From Bacteroidales bacterium (GTDB lineage: Bacteria > Bacteroidota > Bacteroidia > Bacteroidales > UBA932), in the NCBI GenBank assembly GCA_023227835.1, contig JALOCI010000033.1:1-30507 (forward strand): a stretch of 30,507 nt of DNA, written 5' to 3'. The notes under the pieces are model-generated. The model searched no databases. It was given only the letters and a program-made list of their open reading frames with translations, and had not been told where the DNA came from. The translations under genes and the position numbers were made by a program. The stretch's first letter is position 1. Each line of letters opens with the position of its first letter. Positions 8,669 through 16,635 of this stretch are shown here, in pieces.

Positions 8669-10482
8669 TTGAATATCTCCTTTAAGTTAACACTCTGTTC
8701 CAGTTCCATGCCCTCTTTTAATTCTATAAGGCTTTTTCCACCTGGTAATGTAATTAGTCTTACTTTCTCCGGTTGCCGTCTTTCTATAAGATTACCCGTA
8801 TCCAAAATACCATTTCCGTTCAAGTCCTGAGTAATACGAACATTATAAATACCAGGCTGAATGTAGGGAAATACAAGTACTGTATCCTTTAGAATCTTAT
8901 ATGTCCTGAACACCTTATCCCTTGTCTGGTTGGTCAGTTCAACCACATGGGATCCGTTGGTGCCCTTTATATTCAGCGTTAGCTGTGCTAGTTTGTCCGT
9001 GTTGGGTAACATTACAGGGAGGCTGATTGAGTCATTTGTGTACTTATATACGTCGGTAAAAGTCTTTTCAGGAATTGACAAAGTGTATGTATAACCCGGA
9101 AGAACTTTATTTTTGAATCGGACATAATACCACAAATTTTCAACACTGTCCTTTACGAATGTATATTCTTCCTCGCCTTTAATGCCTTTCGGGCTTAGAG
9201 ACTTTATTTTAATCGAATCGGCTTTAATATTCATAGGTAGCGCCGGAAATATCAACTTGTATCCAATCTGTTCAATCATAGATGGCTCTGCCTCCACTTT
9301 CAATTCAAGAAGATCTTTGCGTTTCTCCTTTTCATTAGCAGATTGCTTATTCTTTCCTGATGAGAGTTTAACATCCTGAGATGTTCTTTTTTTTGTGACG
9401 GATATCAGTTTAATAGATTCTTTTTCGAGCACAAGCTTGTTCAGGGTATCAGTCTTATAATACTTTATATCGAAATGCAAAGTATCCGGCAAGATCATAA
9501 GAGTGTCCTTTATCCAAAGTACCAGACTGTCTCTGGTAATGTTAAACTGAGAAAGTACCTTCGATGAATCTATCCCTTTGAACCCCATGGAGTCAATTCT
9601 TACTCCCGGAGCACCGAAAGTTATATAGGCCATTTTTCTCTGAGGTCTTTTGCTGTCTTTTATAAATTGGGTCCCAGATACCTCCTTAAACATATATAAT
9701 ACATTCTCATACGGCCTTGACATAGCTTTCAGGGTGTCTTTTACTTGAATATACTCTGTCTCTTTCATCCCCTTTGTTAAAGGCAAGATAGGAGTCTGGA
9801 GTGAGTCGAGAAATCCGACAAGCTCTGTCCCGGGATCATAGAGATTGTTATTATTATCATCCTTGAATGCGATGACCCTGTATGGGGAGTTTTTCAGATA
9901 ACGGGCAACATAATATCCCCACTTATCGCTTTTTGCCATTACTGAAGGGTATGTCTTGCCTATGGAGGAATCCGGTAAATTTTTGTAATATCCGATAACT
10001 ACATTTTCTATAGGAAGCAGCGTCTTGTAGTTCATCACCGTACCGGCCTGAACCATAGTATCAATAGTCGCCCCGGTTGAAAAAGGATATACATAAGGAT
10101 AAAACGGATTATTTTCGTTGTTATCAGATATTGAATTACTGAAGTTTATAGAGTAAGTGGCAGCAGAGTCCAACTCCTGAGGAAAGGTAACAACAACGCT
10201 CTTTCCCTTTATTCTTGTCTCCAGCATTTTTTTCTGCGGAGGTGAAAGATAAATATATTTTATCGCATCTTTTATAACCACATATTCATTAAACCGAAGT
10301 TCAACCTTTCCTCCTTTTCTTGGAAAATTTGTTTTATTTGAATCGGGAATAACCTTAAGAAGCACAGGAGCCAGAGTATCTTTCGGCCCTCCGGAAGGAG
10401 GTGCAGATGTATTGGCACATGAGTGGGACGCAGCTATTAGCGCTATCAATAAGATAAATATGAGTATCTTATTTGTTTTCAT
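8665..10482 (-). CDS. Ig-like (Big_5) domain lipoprotein
   Basis: 605 residues. The N-terminal hydrophobic signal ends in a Cys (Cys22, SHSCANTS), so this is probably a lipoprotein, although the lipobox is not ideal. After a Pro/Gly linker comes a Big_5-type Ig-like domain (about 35-140, starting near LAPVLLKVIPDSN, with the typical LRFNEYV strand and YSINFSNSISD). The rest is beta-rich. Two Asp/Asn-rich loops, DDNNNNLYDPGTE near residue 208 and DLNGNGILDTGN near the C-terminus, resemble calcium-binding turns. Such proteins are common in Bacteroidota and of unknown function. It overlaps the end of rel by 14 bases and the next gene by 4. Confidence 0.75.
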   Translation of the reverse strand: MKTNKILIFILLIALIAASHSCANTSAPPSGGPKDTLAPVLLKVIPDSNKTNFPRKGGKVELRFNEYVVIKDAIKYIYLSPPQKKMLETRIKGKSVVVTFPQELDSAATYSINFSNSISDNNENNPFYPYVYPFSTGATIDTMVQAGTVMNYKTLLPIENVVIGYYKNLPDSSIGKTYPSVMAKSDKWGYYVARYLKNSPYRVIAFKDDNNNNLYDPGTELVGFLDSLQTPILPLTKGMKETEYIQVKDTLKAMSRPYENVLYMFKEVSGTQFIKDSKRPQRKMAYITFGAPGVRIDSMGFKGIDSSKVLSQFNITRDSLVLWIKDTLMILPDTLHFDIKYYKTDTLNKLVLEKESIKLISVTKKRTSQDVKLSSGKNKQSANEKEKRKDLLELKVEAEPSMIEQIGYKLIFPALPMNIKADSIKIKSLSPKGIKGEEEYTFVKDSVENLWYYVRFKNKVLPGYTYTLSIPEKTFTDVYKYTNDSISLPVMLPNTDKLAQLTLNIKGTNGSHVVELTNQTRDKVFRTYKILKDTVLVFPYIQPGIYNVRITQDLNGNGILDTGNLIERRQPEKVRLITLPGGKSLIELKEGMELEQSVNLKEIFK

Positions 10483-12664
10483 TAATCGTATTATCTTTTA
10501 TTTCACTTCTGATTACACTCTCAATACCTTTTACCAGAGAGATTTCCTTAATAAGTTTGTCAAGATCTTCTTTATTATGTACGTCAAGATCTATACATCC
10601 TTCAAAAATATTATCATGAGTATCTATACTAACCTTCCTTATATTGATATTCATTACCTTGGCAATAATCTGAGTTAATTCATTAAGAATTCCCTTTCTG
10701 TCAAGCCCCTTCATAGTAACTCTGGCCAAAAAGGAGAGATTTGAATGCAGGGCCCATTTTACCTTTACTATTCTGTCTGCAACACTAGCTGCAAGCGATA
10801 TCGCCTTTGGGCAACTTTTCTTGTGGACAATAACCTTGCCATTCTCATCCTGAAAACCAATAACCGGATCACCCGGAATAGCCCCGCAACATGAGGCTAT
10901 TACATAAGTAAGCGTTTTATCCATAGGATTTTCCTCCAAAAGAAAATCTTCTTTAGAGTTTTTTTTCACCTTTTTAAAAGGACCTTTGGATTCATATTTA
11001 TCAAGTTTATCTTTAAGATCGGACAAATCAATTGAAGAGGCACCTATACGGGATACCAGCTCTTCCTTATCCTTTTGATTATATATATCCAGTAATTTTT
11101 TATAAATACCGGGATCTGACGCGATATTGAGCTCTTTTAACTTTGCAGTAAGTTTTGCCTGACCATCTCTCATTAAAGCCTTAACCTCTGCATTAAGAAC
11201 ATCCATAATATGGAATTTCGCCTTTGGTGTCTTTATAAAATCAAGCCATTCTCTATGCGGCTTCTGAGATTCCGCAGTAATAACCTCCAGCTGATCTCCG
11301 TTTCGTAAAACATAAGACAGAGGAACAAGCTTATAATTTACCTTTGCTGCTATGGCCTTATTTCCTACTTCGCTGTGAATAGCATACGCAAAATCGAGTG
11401 CGGTTGCACCTTTCGGAAGAGCAATTGACTCACCCTTGGGAGTAAAGGCAAAAATCTCGGTAGCAAATAACTCTTTATGAAAATTATCAAGAAATGTAAG
11501 CGCATTTACATCCGGATTTTCAAGTACTTCCCTGACTCTGTTAAGCCAGTTTTCCAGTTCATTCTCTGTTAGATTGGCTCCCTTATACGCCCAATGGGCT
11601 GCTATACCTCTCTCTGCCACATCATCCATTCTCTTTGTCCGTATCTGAACCTCTATCCAGTTTCCCAGTTTTCCTAAAACAGTACAGTGTAAAGCTTCAT
11701 ATCCGTTTACTTTTGGAGTACTCACCCAGTCTCTGATTCTATCCGTCTTGGAAAGATATGTCTCTGTAATAAGAGAATAAATATGCCAGCACTGTACTCT
11801 CTCAGGTTGATTATCCTTAGGTTCAAATACTATTCTTACAGCAAAGAGGTCATATACCTGATCAAACGGTATGTTTTTCTCCACCATCTTTCGCCATATA
11901 GAGTAGGGAGTTTTTGTCCGTTTAGAAATAGTAAACTCTATATTATCCTGCCTAAGGCTTTCAGCAATCGGCTCTATAAACTGATCAATAGCACATCCTC
12001 TCTCTGCCACGGTTTTTGATATCTGCGCCTGAATCTCTTCATACTCGTTCGGCATTGACTGCATGAGCCAGATGTTCTCCATTTCGGATTTTATACTATA
12101 AAGACCCAGTCTGTGTGCCAAAGGAATAAAAATGTACATCGTCTCACTGAGAATCTTGTCTTTTTTAAGTTGAGGCATTGACTCTATAGTCCTCATATTA
12201 TGAAGCCTGTCAGCAAGTTTTATTAAAATAACCCTGACATCATCATTCAAAGTAAGCAATATGCGTTTAAAGTTTTCAGCTTGGCCAGTAGTTGTACTGT
12301 CAAAAGCACTCTTGATTTTTGTCAAACCATCCACCAATGATGCTATTTTTGCACCAAAAAGCCTTTCAATATCCTCAATATTGTATTCCGTGTCTTCTAC
12401 AACATCATGTATAAGTGCACTTACAATCGATTTATACCCGAGGCCTATCTCTTGTACTACAATTTTAGCCACACATATAGGGTGGATAATATATGGCTCA
12501 CCGGAACGCCTCCGAACGCCATTATGGGCAGAACGAGCAAAATCAAAAGCTTTTAGGACAATTTCATATTCTGCCTGGTCGGCACATCTTTTAAGACTAG
12601 CTAACCTTAATTCTTCAAATTCCCGCTCTATAAGAGCATTGTCTTCCGGAGTAAATATATCCAT
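10469..12664 (-). CDS. rel: Bifunctional (p)ppGpp synthetase/hydrolase, Rel/SpoT family
   Basis: Makes and breaks the alarmone (p)ppGpp in the stringent response. 731 residues, the usual long RSH layout. The HD hydrolase has His61, the LIHDVVED pair His86/Asp87, and Asp152 in LADRLHNMRT. The synthetase has SKRTKTPYSIWRKM (247-260), Asp272 in YDLFAVRI, NGYEALHCTV (320-329) and Glu338 in IEVQIRT. A TGS domain lies at about 410-475, a Cys-containing conserved region at about 590-620, and a C-terminal ACT domain at about 655-725. The loop RIRD (309-312) is basic like the RxKD of bifunctional enzymes rather than the acidic ExDD of synthetase-only RelA, so both activities are expected. The ATG directly follows the hydG stop codon (TAAATG). 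Confidence 0.96.
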   Translation of the reverse strand: MDIFTPEDNALIEREFEELRLASLKRCADQAEYEIVLKAFDFARSAHNGVRRRSGEPYIIHPICVAKIVVQEIGLGYKSIVSALIHDVVEDTEYNIEDIERLFGAKIASLVDGLTKIKSAFDSTTTGQAENFKRILLTLNDDVRVILIKLADRLHNMRTIESMPQLKKDKILSETMYIFIPLAHRLGLYSIKSEMENIWLMQSMPNEYEEIQAQISKTVAERGCAIDQFIEPIAESLRQDNIEFTISKRTKTPYSIWRKMVEKNIPFDQVYDLFAVRIVFEPKDNQPERVQCWHIYSLITETYLSKTDRIRDWVSTPKVNGYEALHCTVLGKLGNWIEVQIRTKRMDDVAERGIAAHWAYKGANLTENELENWLNRVREVLENPDVNALTFLDNFHKELFATEIFAFTPKGESIALPKGATALDFAYAIHSEVGNKAIAAKVNYKLVPLSYVLRNGDQLEVITAESQKPHREWLDFIKTPKAKFHIMDVLNAEVKALMRDGQAKLTAKLKELNIASDPGIYKKLLDIYNQKDKEELVSRIGASSIDLSDLKDKLDKYESKGPFKKVKKNSKEDFLLEENPMDKTLTYVIASCCGAIPGDPVIGFQDENGKVIVHKKSCPKAISLAASVADRIVKVKWALHSNLSFLARVTMKGLDRKGILNELTQIIAKVMNINIRKVSIDTHDNIFEGCIDLDVHNKEDLDKLIKEISLVKGIESVIRSEIKDNTINENK

Positions 12665-14077
12665 TTAATATAAAAGATCTCTTTTACCTCTTTTTATTTG
12701 TTCAATCTTTCCTGAAATTTCTTCTCGTCTTGCAGAATCTTTTATTTTAGCCAGTTCATTGTCAATCAACCTGTAACCGGCTTGTTTTGTCTCCTCGGAT
12801 GAATAATCTTCAAGATATTCAGTAAGTGTCAGCATTGCATTAGGAGTGCAGAAATTACCGATAAAACCAGGTATTGCATATTCCATGAAGTGTTCTCCTG
12901 TTCTTCCCACCCTGTAACATGATGTACAGAAACTTGGAATAAACTCTCTGTTAAGCAACCAACGAATAACAGCATCAAGCTCTCTTTGGTCACCAACTTC
13001 AAACTGCTCCCTGTCAAGCTCCTGAGTACGCTCTCGCTTCTCCTGATAACCGCCGATTTCGAGTCTTGTACCCGCATCTATCTGAGAAACCCCGAATTCA
13101 ATAACTTCATCTCTGATTTCAGCACTCTCCCTGGCAGTCATGATTAAACCGGTATAAGGAACAGACAATCTAAGAGTTGCTACAAGATGTTTGAATTGAT
13201 TATCGGTAACTTCATAAGGAAGATCAAGATCCAGCCCATAAGCCGGTTTTATACGAGGAAAACTAATCGTATGAGGACCTACACCGTATGTCTTCTGTAA
13301 ATGTATTGCATGACTTATCAAGCCGAGAACATCATACCTCCAGTCATAGAGCCCGAACAAAGCACCAATACCCATATCATCAATTCCACCTTCAAAAGCC
13401 CTGTCCATGGCATTCAAACGCCACATATAATCACCTTTGACAGTATTTGCCGGATGATACTTTGAATAAGTTTCCCTATGATAAGTCTCCTGAAAAACCT
13501 GGAAAGTCCCGATTCCGGACTCTTTAACCGTTCTGAATCCTTCCACACTCAATGGGGCGGCATTAATGTTTACCCTTCGTATCTCTCCGTTTCCGACCTT
13601 GACATTGTAACAAGTTTTTACAGTACTTGCTATGAATTCAGGTGTATACTTAGGATGTTCACCATATACCAGTATAAGTCTCTTGTGTCCCTCTCTCTCC
13701 AGTGAAGCCACCTCTGCAACCAATTCCTGATCAGTAAGAGTTTTTCTTACAGCATCTGTGAGTGAGCTTCTAAAACCACAATAGGTGCAATTATTTATAC
13801 AATTGTTACCTATATACAGCGGAGCAAAGAGAACAATCCTGTTACCGTATATTGATCGTTTCAAATCACGAGCAGTCTGGTAAAGTTCTTCCAGTCCGTC
13901 AGGGGATTCTATTGCCAGGAGCGCAGCTGTCTCTTCCAATGTAAGGGCTTGTTTAGCCTTACTTTTATCAAATATATCCCTGAGACGGGCTTTGTCCTCT
14001 TTTGTGTTCTTGATTAATGAATGCAGCAGCGAATCGTCAATAAAGTCAACTGCATTTTCAGATAATATCCTGTTCAT
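12665..14077 (-). CDS. hydG: [FeFe]-hydrogenase H-cluster maturase HydG (radical SAM tyrosine lyase)
   Basis: Cleaves tyrosine to give the CO and cyanide ligands of the [FeFe]-hydrogenase H-cluster. 470 residues, normal for HydG. The radical-SAM CX3CX2C motif is Cys93, Cys97, Cys100 (CINNCTYCGF). The C-terminal cluster motif is Cys384, Cys387, Cys410. This is exactly the CX2CX22C arrangement that separates HydG from its relative ThiH, and it sits in CTSCYRVGRTGEHFM. The cell should therefore own an [FeFe]-hydrogenase, but hydA, hydE and hydF are not in this window. The start overlaps the end of the YihY gene by 20 bases, and the stop abuts rel, so it is buried inside the operon. Confidence 0.96.
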   Translation of the reverse strand: MNRILSENAVDFIDDSLLHSLIKNTKEDKARLRDIFDKSKAKQALTLEETAALLAIESPDGLEELYQTARDLKRSIYGNRIVLFAPLYIGNNCINNCTYCGFRSSLTDAVRKTLTDQELVAEVASLEREGHKRLILVYGEHPKYTPEFIASTVKTCYNVKVGNGEIRRVNINAAPLSVEGFRTVKESGIGTFQVFQETYHRETYSKYHPANTVKGDYMWRLNAMDRAFEGGIDDMGIGALFGLYDWRYDVLGLISHAIHLQKTYGVGPHTISFPRIKPAYGLDLDLPYEVTDNQFKHLVATLRLSVPYTGLIMTARESAEIRDEVIEFGVSQIDAGTRLEIGGYQEKRERTQELDREQFEVGDQRELDAVIRWLLNREFIPSFCTSCYRVGRTGEHFMEYAIPGFIGNFCTPNAMLTLTEYLEDYSSEETKQAGYRLIDNELAKIKDSARREEISGKIEQIKRGKRDLLY

Positions 14078-15005
14078 GATCTATTGTATAATTGTCAACA
14101 TTCTGGAACGCATGTGAGAGTTCCGCCCCAAAGAGTATAAGAGTCCAACTGATGTTCATCCAAACCAGAAAAAGAGGAATGGCAGCAAAAACACCATACA
14201 CTGCATTAAGTCCCGAAACCAGCAATTGCGTTTCAACATAAAACACCTGAACAACTATAAAAGCAAACGCAAGTATCAATGCCGAATTGAATGCCGCAGC
14301 AAATTTAACTTTAGTATTTGGTATTAAAAAATACATCATAGTAAATACGATAACCACCACTCCGTAAAGTATAATCCATGTAAACACGGATGTGATAGGA
14401 ATAATCCAGTCAATCTCCAAACCGATTGATTTTAACGAGTCTGAATATATAAGACCTAATGACATAAAAACCAGCACTACAAATGGGGAGACTAAAAGTA
14501 AAATAGGGTAGTAGGTCAGTCTTTTATGTATGGGCCGACCTCCGGAGACCTTCCATATATCATTAAAAGCCTTTTCTATATTTAACATCAGAAAAATAAC
14601 AGTTGATATCAGCATCAAAAATGTTATCATTCCGAATATACCGTTTTCAAGAGAGGTAACGATATTGCCGGCAAATTTCAGCAGATAATTTATAATCAAC
14701 TCATTTCCCTCAAAATACTTATAAATGAGATGCTCCATCTCACTTCCATAACCAAATCCGTTTGTAACAGCAAACACTACGGCGACAAATGGCACCACGG
14801 ACATTGTAGAAAAGTATGTAAGGCTTTGTGCCTGGAGATTAACTTTATCAGAAGTAAAGCCTCTGACTGTCATAATAAAAACCTTCAGATACCGGATCAT
14901 CCGGGCCCTCATGATACTTAGCTCGGATAAATCCAGATGCCAGATGTCAACCATGATGAACTTGAGCACCCTTTGATAAGTGTGTTTGACAGGTATTTTC
15001 TTCAA
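14058..15005 (-). CDS. YihY/BrkB family inner-membrane protein
   Basis: 315 residues with about six membrane helices. The family signature region runs from GFTSDKVNLQAQSLTYFSTM through SVVPFVAVVFAVTNGFGYG, and helix-loop repeats end in FLVWMNISWTLILFGAELSHAF. The family was once called RNase BN by mistake; its molecular function is not settled. The start is TTG at 15005, overlapping the thioesterase stop as TTGA. The first in-frame ATG (14954) would remove 17 residues that align with the usual N-terminal stretch before IWHLDL, so TTG is preferred. No catalytic function can be claimed. Confidence 0.85.
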   Translation of the reverse strand: MKKIPVKHTYQRVLKFIMVDIWHLDLSELSIMRARMIRYLKVFIMTVRGFTSDKVNLQAQSLTYFSTMSVVPFVAVVFAVTNGFGYGSEMEHLIYKYFEGNELIINYLLKFAGNIVTSLENGIFGMITFLMLISTVIFLMLNIEKAFNDIWKVSGGRPIHKRLTYYPILLLVSPFVVLVFMSLGLIYSDSLKSIGLEIDWIIPITSVFTWIILYGVVVIVFTMMYFLIPNTKVKFAAAFNSALILAFAFIVVQVFYVETQLLVSGLNAVYGVFAAIPLFLVWMNISWTLILFGAELSHAFQNVDNYTIDHEQDII

Positions 15006-15373
15006 GATATTTGATCCATGAATTTTGCGGGATTGATAATATACCTCATATGGGTACCCCTTCCTATCTCTCCCATTTCATCGAAGGCAACGACAGAAAA
15101 TGTAAGTTTTTTATTGTCAATTTCAATTAATTCGGCTTCAGCATATACTTTTGCTCCCAGCGGAGTTGCCCTTGTATGCTTAATATTCACTTCAATCCCG
15201 ACAGTATCCTGATTTGAAGGTAATGAAAACTTAGCCAATAAATGTGCTGATTTTTCCATCAGTGCTATCATAGCGGGTGTAGCAAAGACCTTGAGCAATC
15301 CTGATCCATAATACTCAGCTGTGTCTGTTTCTGTGACAAGCTTTTCAATTATCAATTTTTTGCCTGTTTCCAT
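15002..15373 (-). CDS. Hot-dog thioesterase, FlK (fluoroacetyl-CoA thioesterase)-like
   Basis: 123 residues, a single hot-dog domain. The region FATPAMIALMEKSAHLL is the active-site helix, and VNIKHTRATPLG carries the conserved His. Thr32, Glu40 and His66 keep the same spacing (8 and 26 residues) as the catalytic Thr42, Glu50 and His76 of Streptomyces FlK, as I remember them. The family is broader than fluoroacetate resistance, so the substrate is probably some short acyl-CoA and is not known. It starts 4 bases after the fprA stop codon and overlaps the YihY start, so it sits inside the operon. Confidence 0.82.
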   Translation of the reverse strand: METGKKLIIEKLVTETDTAEYYGSGLLKVFATPAMIALMEKSAHLLAKFSLPSNQDTVGIEVNIKHTRATPLGAKVYAEAELIEIDNKKLTFSVVAFDEMGEIGRGTHMRYIINPAKFMDQIS

Positions 15374-15376
15374 AAT

Positions 15377-16555
15377 CTATATCAATTTATTAGCAACTGC
15401 AAGAAAGCCGTCCATTTTATCCTCATCCGGGATTCCAATAACTTCTACTGGTTTTTCAGCTAATTGCCACGACATTTTTGAAGAGAAAGATTCCAGCATC
15501 TTAAGTCCGCCTCCGCTCCAGCTATAAGAACCAAAAAGAGAATATCTCTTGCTTTTGGGAGCAGCAACCTCCAACTCATGGCACAATTGAGCCATCATCG
15601 GATGCATACCTGCATTGTAAGCGCAAGATCCCAGTATTACTGAACTATATTTCCAGATATCTCTCAGTATATAAGACACATGAGTCTTTGACACATCATG
15701 AATTATGATATTCCTTTCACCCTTTTCTGCAAGGAGTCGTGCAATATAGTCTGCCATTTTTTCCGTATTACCGTACATAGAAGCAAATGCAATTACAACT
15801 CCAGAATCAGACTCATATTTACTCCATTTATCGTACAGAGATATTACCTTCATAGGGTCTTTACGCCAAACAGGACCGTGCGATGGACACACAAACCTGA
15901 CTGGAACCTTTGCAAGTTTTGAAATAGCCTTCTGTACCATATTGCTGTATTTACCAACAATATTTGAATAATATCTGAGCATCTCCCCTTCATATCGGGC
16001 TTCAAAGTCGACCTCATCATCAAAAATTCCACCGTCCAAAGTTCCGAAAGCCCCGAAAGCATCACAAGAGAATAATATCTGGTCTGTTATATCGTATGTC
16101 ATCATTGTTTCAGGCCAATGTACCCAGGGGGTCATTACAAACTTCAGTTTGTGATAGCCAAGATCGAGCTCTTCACCATCGCTTACCTCCATAAATTGCT
16201 CAGGTTTTAGCTTGTAGTAAGCTTCAAGTATCTTGAATGTTTTACTGTTTCCTACTATAATCATCGAAGGAAAAACCCTAAGTAACAGGCCTATCATACT
16301 GGAATGGTCAGGTTCCATGTGATTTACAACGAGGTAGTCAAGCGGTTTTCCTTCCAGAATCAGCTCAATCTCATCTACATAATCCTCTTTGGAACCAAAT
16401 TCGAGTGTATCAATTAAAACAGATTTGTCGTCTGAAATCAGATATGAGTTATATGCAACACCTTGAGGTAACGGCCAGTTATTCTCAAAAAGGGATTTTC
16501 TTCTGTCATTAACACCTATATAATGTACTTTATTACTTACAATTATCTTTTTCAT
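15377..16555 (-). CDS. fprA: Flavodiiron protein (FprA family A-type flavoprotein)
   Basis: Reduces oxygen to water, or NO to N2O, in the cytoplasm of anaerobes. 392 residues. The metallo-beta-lactamase-like diiron domain (about 1-245) has all seven ligands: His79, Glu81, Asp83, His84 (HMEPDHSS), His146 (WVHWP), Asp165 (SCDAFG) and His226 (CPSHGP). The flavodoxin domain (about 252-392) has its FMN loop at SMYGNTE (259-265). There is no C-terminal rubredoxin domain, so a separate electron donor is needed. An in-frame TTG lies directly before the ATG at 16555; I take the ATG. First gene of the eight-gene unit, with a plausible promoter upstream. Confidence 0.94.
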   Translation of the reverse strand: MKKIIVSNKVHYIGVNDRRKSLFENNWPLPQGVAYNSYLISDDKSVLIDTLEFGSKEDYVDEIELILEGKPLDYLVVNHMEPDHSSMIGLLLRVFPSMIIVGNSKTFKILEAYYKLKPEQFMEVSDGEELDLGYHKLKFVMTPWVHWPETMMTYDITDQILFSCDAFGAFGTLDGGIFDDEVDFEARYEGEMLRYYSNIVGKYSNMVQKAISKLAKVPVRFVCPSHGPVWRKDPMKVISLYDKWSKYESDSGVVIAFASMYGNTEKMADYIARLLAEKGERNIIIHDVSKTHVSYILRDIWKYSSVILGSCAYNAGMHPMMAQLCHELEVAAPKSKRYSLFGSYSWSGGGLKMLESFSSKMSWQLAEKPVEVIGIPDEDKMDGFLAVANKLI

Positions 16556-16597
16556 CAAAACAAAAACTTTTCTTAAAGAGGTATCCTAAATAAGATT

Positions 16598-16628
16598 TAA
16601 ATATAATCAAAATTCCTGTGTTTCCAAA
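16598..16628 (-). promoter_or_regulatory. Putative promoter of the fprA-to-ispG unit
   Basis: On the minus strand TTTG (16628-16625) is followed after 19 bases by TATATTTA (16605-16598). This fits TTTG-N19-TAnnTTTG with one mismatch, at the last base. The predicted leader before the ATG at 16555 is about 38 bases. It lies in the 80-base gap downstream of ligA and is the only clear gap ahead of the eight genes. Confidence 0.45.
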
Positions 16629-16635
16629 ACGCAAG

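Noticed and set aside
12261..12668. Open frame of 135 codons on the plus strand opposite the start of rel
   Set aside because: It lies fully inside the Rel HD domain, which is highly conserved in the other frame, and its translation is Ser/Ile-rich with no domain pattern. A shadow.
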